Of a stretch of 64,000 bases of DNA, positions 17,658 to 26,408 are shown piece after piece. This DNA comes from Phyllobacterium endophyticum (GTDB lineage Bacteria > Pseudomonadota > Alphaproteobacteria > Rhizobiales > Rhizobiaceae), in assembly GCF_003010935.1 (NCBI RefSeq), contig NZ_PGGN01000003.1, positions 799,509 through 863,508 of the forward strand, read 5' to 3'. Numbering within the stretch: position 1 is the stretch's first letter; the number at the start of each line of letters is the position of its first letter. The notes below the pieces were generated by a model, which saw only the letters and a list, made by a program, of their open reading frames with translations, was not told the DNA's origin and did not search any database. The translations under genes were made by a program, and so were the position numbers.

Positions 17658-18641
17658 ATGACCACTGCCCAACACATCGTAGCTCTGCTGAAAAGCCATG
17701 TTGACGGAGACGAAGCTCGCTTCCTTTCCGTTGCGACGCAGCTTGCGGCGCATGAAGCCCGGCAGGGTCATGGCAAGCTTGCTCAAGAGCTCAGAGAACT
17801 TATTGACGCAGCGCGTGGCAAGACGTCGACGGTAGCTCGCGTTGGCGCAGGTCCAGTCCCAATTGCACAACCGAAAGGCGAGTTGACGAGATTGCTCGCC
17901 GCTCGTTTCTCGGATACACGATTGGGCGACATGATTTTGTCTGACGAGCTTCGCGAACGCTTGGGACGAGTTATCGCAGAACAGCGGCATCAGGAGCGTT
18001 TAAGGGCGCACGGTCTAACACCTCGCCGCAAACTGCTTCTTGTCGGCCCGCCCGGATCTGGCAAAACGATGACCGCAGCAGCGCTCGCGCACGAACTGAA
18101 GTTGCCGCTTTTTACAGTTCTGTATGACGGCCTCATCGGCAAACTCATGGGAGAGACAGCTTCGCGCTTGAGATTGGTGTTCGATGCCGTCGCCGCGCAA
18201 CGGGGCGTTTATTTCTTCGACGAGTTCGATGCGATCGGATCGCAGCGGTCCGGGCCAAATGATGTCGGCGAGATTCGTCGTGTGCTGAACTCCTTTCTCC
18301 AGTTCATCGAGAACGACCACGGCCCGAGCCTAATCATCGCTGCTACGAACCATCCGGAACTTCTCGATAGGGCGATCTTTCGCCGCTTCGACGACGTCAT
18401 CACGTACGAGCTACCGGACGAGCGCATCACGCGCGGAATTCTGGAGACACATTTGTCACGCTTCATGCCAAAGAAGATGGATTGGACGGCAATCCTGGAT
18501 GCAGCCAAGGGGCTCAGTCAGGCTGAGATAGCGCGAGCTGCGGACGAAGCGGCAAAGATCGCGATCTTGAGTGACAAGCCGACGGTCGAGACCTCTCTTC
18601 TGCTTGGCGCCCTGTCGGAACGTCACAACACGATGCGATAA
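17658..18641 (+). CDS. ietA: AAA ATPase IetA of the IetAS plasmid stability/defence pair
   Basis: A 327-residue AAA+ ATPase of the FtsH/Cdc48-like fold. The Walker A motif GPPGSGKT is at residues ~129-136, Walker B YFFDEFDAIG near 185-194 and the arginine-finger region LLDRAIFRRFDDVI near 235. The N-terminal ~90 residues are a helical extension. The stop lies 15 bases before a subtilisin-like gene. This ATPase/subtilase pairing is the one described as ietA-ietS on a Ti plasmid, where it raises plasmid stability and expels incompatible plasmids in a toxin-antitoxin-like way, and later recognised as an anti-phage system. The name rests on gene pairing and domain content, not on a database match. 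Confidence 0.8.
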   Translation: MTTAQHIVALLKSHVDGDEARFLSVATQLAAHEARQGHGKLAQELRELIDAARGKTSTVARVGAGPVPIAQPKGELTRLLAARFSDTRLGDMILSDELRERLGRVIAEQRHQERLRAHGLTPRRKLLLVGPPGSGKTMTAAALAHELKLPLFTVLYDGLIGKLMGETASRLRLVFDAVAAQRGVYFFDEFDAIGSQRSGPNDVGEIRRVLNSFLQFIENDHGPSLIIAATNHPELLDRAIFRRFDDVITYELPDERITRGILETHLSRFMPKKMDWTAILDAAKGLSQAEIARAADEAAKIAILSDKPTVETSLLLGALSERHNTMR

Positions 18642-18656
18642 GGTGACCACCAGTAC

Positions 18657-21119
18657 ATGGCCCGACCGCCTCGCAATCGATCTCACTTTTTCCTGGATGG
18701 TCGTGGCCAAGGCGAGGCCTATACCTCCCCACGTACGGTTATTTCCGGTCTTCCCCCTGCCCGAGCAAGAGCACAGCACGCAGCTAAACTCTCTCAATCG
18801 TTTGCGACTGCTATTGCTGGCGCGCAGCAGCTCATGGCGGATCGGGAGGCGGGAATTGCCGAAGGCGAACACGGCTTTTATCTACAGTTTGATATTCCCG
18901 TCGCAGAGCGCGGCGCAGTGGAGGCTTTGGAAAACAAGCCGGCTGGCATTGAGCTCGTAGCTGTTCCCCAGGTTGCCGATGGGGAGGTGATTGTCACCGC
19001 CACGGTCTTCGTCCCTGAGCGCTCCGTCGAATTTTACAGTAAGAAAGTTGACGCTTATCGCGATGAGGAAACGAAAGCAGGGCACCCTAAGAACCAAAAC
19101 CTGATCGCGCGTATTGAAGACGTTCGTCTCGCTACCGTCCGATCACTCTTTACGGACGCGCCGGATTTCTATCCTCAACCAAATGTCGTCTCATGGTGGG
19201 AAGTCTGGATCAGGGACGGAAAACTCGTGTCGTTTCGAACAGTGGCGGGCCGTTTGAATATTCCACTCAAGGATCACGCTATTCGTTTCCCGGAACGGGA
19301 CGTTGTGCTCGCCCATGGCACAGAGGCTATTATTGCGCGTCTCCTGATCAATTCCGATGCTGTCGCTGAACTACGGCTCGCCAAGGACACGCCATCGACC
19401 TTCCTGGAGATGGGTGCCGTCGAGCAGGTCGAGTGGGCAGAAGACCTTGTGGACCGTCTTGTCGCCCCGGACGCGCTGGCGCCGGCGATATGCTTGCTCG
19501 ACAGCGGAGCAACACGGGAACACCCTTTGATCGCTCCAGCTTTGCCGGTGGCGAACCAGCATGCTTACGACAATAATTGGGGAGTTGGCGACAGCCCGTT
19601 CTGGAACGGGCATGGCACTTCAATGTCCGGGGTGGCGCTCTATGGTGACCTCCAACAGGCGCTCGCGCAGCAAGGTGCCGTCGAATTGCCGTACTGGCTT
19701 GAAACCGTAAAAATCCTCCCGCCAAATGGCAGCAATGATCCGCTGCTATACGGCGCGATTACCGAGATCGGCATGACCAAAGCCGAGGTAAGCGCGCCCC
19801 TTCGAAAGCGGGTCTTTTGTATGGCGGTCACAAGTGAGATTGGGCTCGCACGCGGACGTCCCTCATCCTGGTCGGCTGCCGTTGACCAACTAACCTATGG
19901 CGGAGGAACTCTCCACCGTCTAATTGTAATCGCCGCTGGCAATCTGCGCGGTGACATCCATGCAGCGGAGTACCCGGATCGAAATGATTTGGAAGAGGCA
20001 GAAAGCCCGGCACAGGCCTGGAACGCTCTCGTCGTTGGAGCCTTTACTGACAAGGTCAACATCATTGATCCAGCGTTTGATGCTTGGGCTGCAGTCGCTC
20101 CGGCCGGAGATCTATCACCGGCGAGCAGAACCTCGGGAACGTGGGATCGTCAATGGCCGGTTAGACCGGATGTCGTTTTCGAAGGGGGAAACTTCGCCCA
20201 CGATGGGGTGAACCCGAGTTCACACGTGGATGACTTGCAACTCCTTACAACACACTACCGGCCAAATATTCGGCTATTCGATACGTTTGGCGATACGAGC
20301 GCCGCCGCCGCGCTCGGCGCGAACTTTTGTGCAAACATCATTGCCGCGCGGCCAACACTATGGCTGGAGACAGTACGGGGTCTTGCCATCCATTCTGCCG
20401 AGTGGACACCTGCGATGCGAGCCCATTTTGACGGCGCCGCAACGCAAACCATGAAAATGGCAATGCTTCGACGCTACGGCTGGGGCGTGCCTGACCTTAC
20501 TCGCGCCCTAAAGAGTGCCGCCGATGACGCCACATTGGTGGTAGAGGACGTGCTGCTGCCGTTCAAAAAGGAAAAATCGGTAATCAAAACTCGAAGCATG
20601 AACCTGCACGCCTTGCCTTGGCCCCGTGACGAGTTGTTGGAGCTTGGCGCTGCCGACGTCGAACTGCGCGTCACGCTTTCATATTTTATCGAACCGAATC
20701 CTGGAGAGCGCGGCTGGACGCGCCGCCATCGTTATTCGTCACACTCCTTGCGATTTGCAGTCAAACGCTCCCTTGAGAGCCTACAGCAGTTCCGAGCGAG
20801 GATTAACAAGGCGGCCGAAGCAGAAGAAGAGGGCGCTGTGGGCGCTGCTGCAGGCGGCGACAACTGGTTTCTGGGAATGATACGAGATCGCGGGTCGGTT
20901 CATTCCGATATCTGGCGCGGGAGTGCTGCAGCACTTGCTGAACGCGACGCGATTGGCGTCTTTCCAGTTAGCGGATGGTGGAAAGAGAAGCCCGGTTTGC
21001 AGCGTTGGGACCGAGCGGCACGCTATGCGCTCGTTGTATCCATCAGGGCGCCGGGCGCAGATATCGACATCTACACCGCAATTGAGAACAAGCTCGAGAT
21101 CGAGGTTCCGGCCGGATGA
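18657..21119 (+). CDS. ietS: subtilisin-like serine protease IetS
   Basis: An 820-residue S8-family protease. The catalytic triad is visible: Asp282 in CLLDSGATREHP, His319 in GHGTSMSGVALYGD and Ser548 in FGDTSAAAALGANF; IVIAAGNLRGD supplies the oxyanion Asn region. There is no signal peptide, so it acts in the cytoplasm. The ~260 N-terminal residues (starting MARPPRNRSHFFLDG) and ~250 C-terminal residues lie outside the protease core and probably bind IetA or the target. In the published Ti-plasmid pair IetS is the harmful component and IetA restrains it. Translation start 15 bases after ietA indicates one operon. Confidence 0.82.
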   Translation: MARPPRNRSHFFLDGRGQGEAYTSPRTVISGLPPARARAQHAAKLSQSFATAIAGAQQLMADREAGIAEGEHGFYLQFDIPVAERGAVEALENKPAGIELVAVPQVADGEVIVTATVFVPERSVEFYSKKVDAYRDEETKAGHPKNQNLIARIEDVRLATVRSLFTDAPDFYPQPNVVSWWEVWIRDGKLVSFRTVAGRLNIPLKDHAIRFPERDVVLAHGTEAIIARLLINSDAVAELRLAKDTPSTFLEMGAVEQVEWAEDLVDRLVAPDALAPAICLLDSGATREHPLIAPALPVANQHAYDNNWGVGDSPFWNGHGTSMSGVALYGDLQQALAQQGAVELPYWLETVKILPPNGSNDPLLYGAITEIGMTKAEVSAPLRKRVFCMAVTSEIGLARGRPSSWSAAVDQLTYGGGTLHRLIVIAAGNLRGDIHAAEYPDRNDLEEAESPAQAWNALVVGAFTDKVNIIDPAFDAWAAVAPAGDLSPASRTSGTWDRQWPVRPDVVFEGGNFAHDGVNPSSHVDDLQLLTTHYRPNIRLFDTFGDTSAAAALGANFCANIIAARPTLWLETVRGLAIHSAEWTPAMRAHFDGAATQTMKMAMLRRYGWGVPDLTRALKSAADDATLVVEDVLLPFKKEKSVIKTRSMNLHALPWPRDELLELGAADVELRVTLSYFIEPNPGERGWTRRHRYSSHSLRFAVKRSLESLQQFRARINKAAEAEEEGAVGAAAGGDNWFLGMIRDRGSVHSDIWRGSAAALAERDAIGVFPVSGWWKEKPGLQRWDRAARYALVVSIRAPGADIDIYTAIENKLEIEVPAG

Positions 21120-21479
21120 CGCAAGTTCATCCGCACAAAAATCGTCCGATCATGGAGTGAACCGCGACAAACGTATCCAAATCAGCTCGCGACCGCAGAT
21201 CAAGGATCTGAGGCTCCGCCGTTCGAACAGACAAAAATGCAATGTCCACGTTCCGCGTTCAAAGCCTCAGATGAGAGATAAATTCCCAGAAGGCCGGATG
21301 TCAACTTTAGCCGCGCCGGGATCGAATCCCTCAGTCAACGTACCAACTTACGCACCATTGAGTGAAATTGTCTGGATCCAAGTTGAGCAAGTTCGTGTCC
21401 CTTGGTCGCCTTGAAAGGGTACGAACGGACGACCGCCATATCGGGTGCTTACGGATCATCGTCTTATTGTCTCCGAGCC
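21120..21479. other. convergent intergenic region after ietS
   Basis: About 360 bases between the end of ietS and the end of the leftward nuclease-like gene. No coding frame or clear terminator hairpin stands out. Base composition drops toward A/T here and remains lower through ~25 kb. Confidence 0.4.
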
Positions 21480-22190
21480 TCACACGGCTTTTGACACTGG
21501 AAGATGCCGAGCCAGTTCAGTTCGCCACATCTCTCTTAGAGGGCCTGGGGATCCGCTTTCGGCTCGATGCCCGAGACTGATGTAGTTCGATGGCTGCGGT
21601 ATATGTAGACGCAGGGCAAGGATCGAACTCGGCGATCGAATGGGAAGAAACGCTCGAAAAGGGAGGGTGATCCGATCTCCAGGGCCACCGTCGCGCACCT
21701 TCCGCAAAATATCGGCCGCCTCCATTGAATTAAACTTTGGTGTCTCCCAGAGACCACTGGCGACTGCCGACGCGTAGAAAATGTCGAAGTAGAAGTAGGA
21801 GATTTGAAGATCGTCTGCTTTCGCGGCCTCGGCATCAATTAAATGCAGAAGGACGCCTCCCATAGCTCCTTCCCCGCCACCAATGGGCCAACCATCGATG
21901 CTCGGCGATAGGTCACGCTCTTGGAGTGGAACGTTTAAGTGCATTGGATGAATCTTCCACATGCTAACGTTTGCATCGTCCAAGGTTGCTTTGTTTTGTA
22001 GATAAACCTGATCGTAACCGACGGCCGCGATAAAGTCATACCCTTGGTTATCTATCTCCGGCTCAGTCAGATGCAATTGAATCCCGTGCTGTGCGGCTGT
22101 CTGCTTCAGGTCCAACGCTGCCTTCATATGCAGGAGCTTTTCCCGGGCAACAAAGTTATTTGGCTCTTTGAAAAAGGAATACAGGCTCAT
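21480..22190 (-). CDS. putative PD-(D/E)XK nuclease-like protein (DUF4365-like core)
   Basis: A 236-residue protein whose N-terminal third reads like a restriction-endonuclease-fold core: Glu45 in EPEIDNQGYDF, Asp52 in GYDFIAAVGYD and the Q65-N-K67 signature in VYLQNKATL, the E...GxD...QxK layout of DUF4365-type nucleases. The remainder holds hydrophobic and aromatic segments (LQISYFYFDIFYASAVASGL) and no other recognised motif. It begins 11 bases after the stop of the 216-residue gene at 22202-22852, so the two form a leftward operon. Position between ietAS and the dpd cluster suggests defence. A role as nuclease is inferred from the motif only; tertiary-fold comparison would settle it. Confidence 0.45.
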   Translation of the reverse strand: MSLYSFFKEPNNFVAREKLLHMKAALDLKQTAAQHGIQLHLTEPEIDNQGYDFIAAVGYDQVYLQNKATLDDANVSMWKIHPMHLNVPLQERDLSPSIDGWPIGGGEGAMGGVLLHLIDAEAAKADDLQISYFYFDIFYASAVASGLWETPKFNSMEAADILRKVRDGGPGDRITLPFRAFLPIRSPSSILALRLHIPQPSNYISLGHRAESGSPGPLREMWRTELARHLPVSKAV

Positions 22191-22201
22191 AGCGGGCGAC
22201 T

Positions 22202-22852
22202 CTAGATGTAGTTGAAATTCAATCGTACGGTCAGCCCCTGAGGCCCCGATGGATTAGAGCGTACCGCCCCTTTTCTGCTGGTGTTCATAATCTTAAGCCC
22301 CTTCCCTTCGCCCCAGTCTGTTTCGCCAGCAACCTCTTTCAGCCACTGGAACATACGAGGAAAGTGACGATTTTCACCAACGTTGATACGTCCAGTCAAA
22401 CCTTTAGCATCCCAAAGATGATCTAGAGAACGGCGAAGAAACTGGTCTAACAGAATATCTTCCCCGTCATTCCCACTTTCACGCGCTTGATCAGCGACGG
22501 AATAGACCGCGGCTTTAAACTCATTCGGAGTGATATAGTCTATATTCCGAATTCCCGAGGGGTTTGGGGCCAGCAAGCTTTTGAATAACTGGTCCGGGTT
22601 GGCCGGGTCAGTTAGATCGTAGCCGCGATCCCTTAGTTCCTCAACGATCTTCTCGAGCCCGCGTTTCTCGACGAGTTTGCTTTTGATCTCGTCTAAGAGA
22701 CGCTTGAAGCCGGCTTTACCTTGCACTGCGACTTCAATGTGCTCGCCGTAAATCTCCAACCATACGTCCCTCACGGCGTTGACGGCATTCCAGTAAATTT
22801 GGCCGCCAAGCTTGGCGCCCCAAGGGGTGTATCCGGATTCGTCGTCTCTCAT
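22202..22852 (-). CDS. hypothetical protein, partner of the nuclease-like gene
   Basis: A 216-residue soluble protein starting at an ATG with GGAG nine bases upstream. It opens SGYTPWGAKLGGQIYWNAVN, has a charged helical middle (FKRLLDEIKSKLVEKRGLEK) and ends TVRLNFNYI. I recognise no family or catalytic motif. It is the first gene of a two-gene leftward operon with the nuclease-like protein and is divergent from the dpd modification operon across a 144-base region with periodic repeats. It could be the specificity or immunity partner of the downstream nuclease, but nothing in the sequence proves that. Confidence 0.6.
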   Translation of the reverse strand: MRDDESGYTPWGAKLGGQIYWNAVNAVRDVWLEIYGEHIEVAVQGKAGFKRLLDEIKSKLVEKRGLEKIVEELRDRGYDLTDPANPDQLFKSLLAPNPSGIRNIDYITPNEFKAAVYSVADQARESGNDGEDILLDQFLRRSLDHLWDAKGLTGRINVGENRHFPRMFQWLKEVAGETDWGEGKGLKIMNTSRKGAVRSNPSGPQGLTVRLNFNYI

Positions 22853-22883
22853 TACCCAAAGCTCCTAACATTAGCGACGGCGC

Positions 22884-22977
22884 GCAGTTTTCCAGAATAA
22901 TTTAGGCGCCCTGCAGTTTTTTAATTGCCGATTCTTCCGATTGCAGTTATTACGAACATCAAGATGTCCTAGCAGTT
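22884..22977. repeat. four GCAGTT direct repeats at 29/30/29-base intervals
   Basis: GCAGTT occurs at 22884, 22913, 22943 and 22972 on the plus strand, all within the 144-base divergent region between the leftward nuclease-like pair and the rightward dpd modification operon. Three of the four are followed by T-rich sequence. The spacing is close to three helical turns, so the copies face nearly the same side of DNA. This looks like an array of regulator half-sites. Confidence 0.45.
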
Positions 22978-22996
22978 ATCATGGCGCGATTAGAGC

Positions 22997-23926
22997 ATGA
23001 CCGTAATTCTCACCGCATGCACGATGCGCAAGCGTTTTTCCCCAGATGTATTGCTCAATGCGAGGACAATCACCGCGGGAACGACGCATTCTGTGGGAGA
23101 AGATTGGCGCGACCGGGTGCGACGTGCAGAGCCACAAGTTTTGGCATCCGACCTGTACGCCGGAAGAAGTATGGCAGAGGCCAAAGCGGCTGCCCGAGCA
23201 ATCGGAGCTAAATTGACCATAGCGTCAGCCGGTCTTGGGTTAGTACCGGCAGATATGAAGATTCCAAGCTACAACCTTACTGTCTCCCCTGGTTCAGCAG
23301 ATTCCATTTTGAGAAAGCTTCCGCCCGGAGCCAATGCCTACGATTGGTGGATGGAGGTATTCTCCAGTCGCCAGGCCGAGGCGGTCTCCACGGTGCTGCA
23401 AGGTAACTCTCAAGCCTTACTGTTGGTGTCGCTCCCACATTCGTACCTTCGCATGCTAACGCCGCTTCTCATCTCCCTATCAACCGCAAATGCAGGGCGA
23501 TTGCGGATCATGACGGCCTCGACCAAAGTGGATCTCGCCCCTGCCTTGAAACCTTTCCTGCTTCCATACGACGAGCGTTTGGACGGCCCCGACAGCCCCA
23601 TCCCAGGAACCATCGGCGACTATGCGCCGCGCGCGCTGAGGCACTTCGTATCCAACGTTCTGCTCGATAATCCGCAAGGAAACATAGCTGATCATGCTGC
23701 GTCAGTCCGCTCCAGGCAACTAGAATGGCGGATCCCCGAGCGAAAAACAGGCAAGCGTGTAGGTGATCAAGAAGTATTAAAATTGCTGCGCGACAATTGG
23801 GCCATGGCTAACGGCAGTTCTACGAAACTGTTGCGGGTGTTCCGAGACGAAATGAATATCGCCTGCGAGCAAGGCCGCTTCGCTCGTCTGGCCGCAATTG
23901 TGCGGAATGAGGTAGCAACCCGATGA
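22997..23926 (+). CDS. YaaA/DUF6884-like protein, candidate DpdC
   Basis: A 309-residue protein. Its N-terminal half has the layout of YaaA/DUF6884-like proteins: a first strand ending in TACTMRKR, then ASDLYAGRSMAEAKAAARAI, then IASAGLGLVPADMKIPSYN. The C-terminal half (HFVSNVLLDNPQGN; DNWAMANGSSTKLLRVFRDE) is helical and unfamiliar. It leads the modification operon and overlaps the next gene by ATGA (23923-23926). In Salmonella Montevideo the three DNA-modification genes are dpdA, dpdB and dpdC, and DpdC turns the inserted preQ0 nitrile into the amide. By position and by exclusion this is the DpdC candidate; sequence alone does not prove it. The start at 22997 has only a weak Shine-Dalgarno. 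Confidence 0.5.
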   Translation: MTVILTACTMRKRFSPDVLLNARTITAGTTHSVGEDWRDRVRRAEPQVLASDLYAGRSMAEAKAAARAIGAKLTIASAGLGLVPADMKIPSYNLTVSPGSADSILRKLPPGANAYDWWMEVFSSRQAEAVSTVLQGNSQALLLVSLPHSYLRMLTPLLISLSTANAGRLRIMTASTKVDLAPALKPFLLPYDERLDGPDSPIPGTIGDYAPRALRHFVSNVLLDNPQGNIADHAASVRSRQLEWRIPERKTGKRVGDQEVLKLLRDNWAMANGSSTKLLRVFRDEMNIACEQGRFARLAAIVRNEVATR

Positions 23927-25044
23927 GCACACAAGATCATATCGCGGTGCGGGCGGTCAAAACCCAGCAGGGCGTCGAAACCGATGTGTACGCGTTTTTT
24001 CTTCCAGGATCCGAAGTGATGAAAATCGCTGGAATCAGTCGGATTCAACGCGACGACAATGAACTAAAAGGGTTCCAGCGGCAGGAAATCCGCAGCCACG
24101 TCAATTCCATCGTCGAATTTCTGGATAGTGGCCCTGTTCTCTTTCCAAATGCGATCATTCTTGCCCTCTCAAAAGACGTGACGTTTACAGCGGCGCGAGG
24201 CTCCAAGCCTTCTGAAGCAGTGGAAATCGTAACCTCTGGCACCTTGCGCATTCCGGTTCCAGCAACCGGCGATAAGGCTGCGTGGATCGTAGATGGCCAG
24301 CAGCGATCGCTCGCGCTTTCGCGGACGCAAAACAAAGATATACCTGTCCCGGTCATTGCTTTTGTTTCCCATGATATCGAGGTTCAGCGTCAGCAATTCA
24401 TTTTGGTGAATAAGGTGAAAGCACTGGATACGCGTCTGATTGATGAACTGCTTCCCGAAGTCAGCACGCTTTTGCCGAAGGATTTGGCTGAAAACAAATT
24501 GCCTAGCGAACTTTGCAATTTGCTCAACACACACAAGGATTCTCCCTTCTACAGACTGATAAAAAGAAAGTCTGACAAGAAAACCTCGAACGCGGTGATT
24601 ATAGACTCTGCCCTTATCGCCGCGATCAAAGCAAATCTGAAACTGCATACCAGTGCGCTCAGCCAATATGTGAATTCAGATGGCACGTCTGACGCCGACG
24701 AGATGTTCAGCATGTTGGTGAAGTACTGGACCGCGGTGAAAGATACCTTCCCTGAGGCTTGGGGAAAGGGACCGGAAAAAAGCAGGCTGATGCATATGGC
24801 CGGCATCCGGTCGATGGGCGCGCTCATGGATCCCGTCATGTTGCGTGCCGAAAGCAGCACAGATGTCGAGGGAGACATTCGGCAATCTCTCGGTCGTTTG
24901 AAGCAGTATTGCTGCTGGACCGCAGGCAAGTGGGACGATCTCGGCTGGAAGTGGAATGACCTTCAAGGTACGTCGCAACACATCGACAGGCTATCGCAGT
25001 ATCTCATTCAACTTGATCGCAAGCTTTCGAAGGCATCACGATGA
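23923..25044 (+). CDS. DGQHR-domain (DndB/DpdB-like) protein 1
   Basis: A 373-residue protein of the DGQHR family, which includes DndB of phosphorothioation systems and DpdB of 7-deazaguanine systems. The signature here is VDGQQRSLAL near residues 124-133, preceded by the core GFQRQEIRSHVNSIVEFL and followed by QRQQFILVNKVKALDTRLID. The C-terminus ends with GKWDDLGWKWNDLQGTSQHI. It overlaps the upstream gene and dpdA, each by ATGA, so its output is coupled to both. DpdB is reported as an ATPase that helps DpdA insert preQ0. A second DGQHR gene lies on the other side of dpdA; which of them is the functional DpdB is open. Confidence 0.75.
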   Translation: MSTQDHIAVRAVKTQQGVETDVYAFFLPGSEVMKIAGISRIQRDDNELKGFQRQEIRSHVNSIVEFLDSGPVLFPNAIILALSKDVTFTAARGSKPSEAVEIVTSGTLRIPVPATGDKAAWIVDGQQRSLALSRTQNKDIPVPVIAFVSHDIEVQRQQFILVNKVKALDTRLIDELLPEVSTLLPKDLAENKLPSELCNLLNTHKDSPFYRLIKRKSDKKTSNAVIIDSALIAAIKANLKLHTSALSQYVNSDGTSDADEMFSMLVKYWTAVKDTFPEAWGKGPEKSRLMHMAGIRSMGALMDPVMLRAESSTDVEGDIRQSLGRLKQYCCWTAGKWDDLGWKWNDLQGTSQHIDRLSQYLIQLDRKLSKASR

Positions 25045-26408
25045 AGTTCATTTTTGCCGATAGCCTTGACCATGTCGATCCTGGATACGATTTCCTCCGC
25101 GACCGGTATTCTGAAAACCGCCAGCCCTATTGGGATGACGTCTATCCTCATGAGATCATGGGTTATGCGCCTTACGATGGCATGCTTGTTTCGCGCGGGA
25201 TTGTCGGGGGCACAGCAGTTGGCGGCAAATACACAGAGGCTCAGGCCATGCGCTTTCGTCGCGACGGCGCCCGGAGTTTCCTTCGTCTGGATAAGCCCCC
25301 GTTCAGCCAACTTCCTATTTTTGGAGATTGCGGAGCGTTCACGTATCACAAGGAAGAGCGACCGCCGTACACGCCGGAAGATACCGCCGAGTTCTACGAT
25401 GACGGCCGTTTCACCCATGGCTGCTCCGTCGACCATATCATTTTCGACTTCGACGAAGACCTGGCGGGTTTTGAGGGTGGAACCGAAGACGCCCGCCGCC
25501 GGTTCGATATCACTCTCGAAAACGCCGCCGAGTTCAAAGTCTCGACCCGCCACATGTCTGGCCGGTTCACGCCACTTGGGGTTATCCAGGGATGGTCGCC
25601 GGGAAGCATGGCGGAGGCCGCCCGCCGCCTCGTCGCTATGGGCTACGACTATCTCGCTCTCGGGGGCACCGTTCCTCTCAAAGCCTCGCAGATCAAAGCC
25701 TGCCTTCGGGAAATCAGAGAGGCAATACCGCAAAGCACGAGGATCCACGTCCTTGGATTTGCGAAGGCGGACGAAATTGAAACTTTCGAACCTTTCAACA
25801 TCACGAGTTTCGACACAACGTCGCCGCTTATTCGTGCTTTCAAAGATGCGAAGGCGAATTATTACCTGCCGAATTCTGCGGGAAAACTAAACTATTACAC
25901 GGCAATTCGGGTCCCTCAGGCGCTGGAAAATCCGAAGCTTCAACGCCTTGCGAAGCGCGGCGCATTGAACCAGGAAGAATTGGTCAAGATGGAACGTAGC
26001 GCCTTAGATGCGCTGCGAGCTTATGACCGCAATGAAGCACCGATCGACGACACCCTTGAGGCTGTTCTAACCTACGCTACGCCAGCATTGATGGGCGCCC
26101 CACTTGCCGATTTGCCGGGAACGCGGGCTGTCGACGAACTGCGGGCGCGTTATAGGCGAACGCTGGAAGATCGGCCCTGGAAGGCATGTTCCTGCCCGAT
26201 CTGCAAAGCCCTTTCGATCGAGGTCCTGATTTTCAGGGCGAGTAACCGCAACAAGCGACGCGGAATTCATAACCTGGGCGTCTACAAATCGCTCGTAAAC
26301 AAACTCCCATCTAGAAGTGAATTACATGACGAAGCTGACATTCCAGGCGATACAAGCAAAGCAAAGCCAGACCCACACGGTTCTATCGTTTGCAGTCCTT
26401 GCATCTGA
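25041..26408 (+). CDS. dpdA: DpdA, TGT-like DNA-guanine transglycosylase
   Basis: A 455-residue member of the tRNA-guanine transglycosylase superfamily in its DNA-acting branch: it exchanges guanine in DNA for preQ0. Asp96 in FGDCGAF corresponds to the substrate-recognising Asp of TGT (DSGGFQ), and Asp258 in ITSFDTTSP aligns with the catalytic nucleophile. LGGTVPLKASQI near residue 210 is the glycine loop, and C383-x-C385-x2-C388-x21-H410 is the zinc site (CSCPIC...H). The start overlaps the previous gene (ATGA). The 3' end overlaps the next DGQHR gene by ~83 bases, so residues after ~428 are doubly coding. The zinc site lies before the overlap, so the enzyme core is complete. Confidence 0.9.
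   Translation: MKFIFADSLDHVDPGYDFLRDRYSENRQPYWDDVYPHEIMGYAPYDGMLVSRGIVGGTAVGGKYTEAQAMRFRRDGARSFLRLDKPPFSQLPIFGDCGAFTYHKEERPPYTPEDTAEFYDDGRFTHGCSVDHIIFDFDEDLAGFEGGTEDARRRFDITLENAAEFKVSTRHMSGRFTPLGVIQGWSPGSMAEAARRLVAMGYDYLALGGTVPLKASQIKACLREIREAIPQSTRIHVLGFAKADEIETFEPFNITSFDTTSPLIRAFKDAKANYYLPNSAGKLNYYTAIRVPQALENPKLQRLAKRGALNQEELVKMERSALDALRAYDRNEAPIDDTLEAVLTYATPALMGAPLADLPGTRAVDELRARYRRTLEDRPWKACSCPICKALSIEVLIFRASNRNKRRGIHNLGVYKSLVNKLPSRSELHDEADIPGDTSKAKPDPHGSIVCSPCI

Noticed and set aside
22884..22977. Regularly spaced repeats as a small CRISPR array
   Set aside because: Repeats are only 6 bases, far below CRISPR repeat length, and no cas gene is present.
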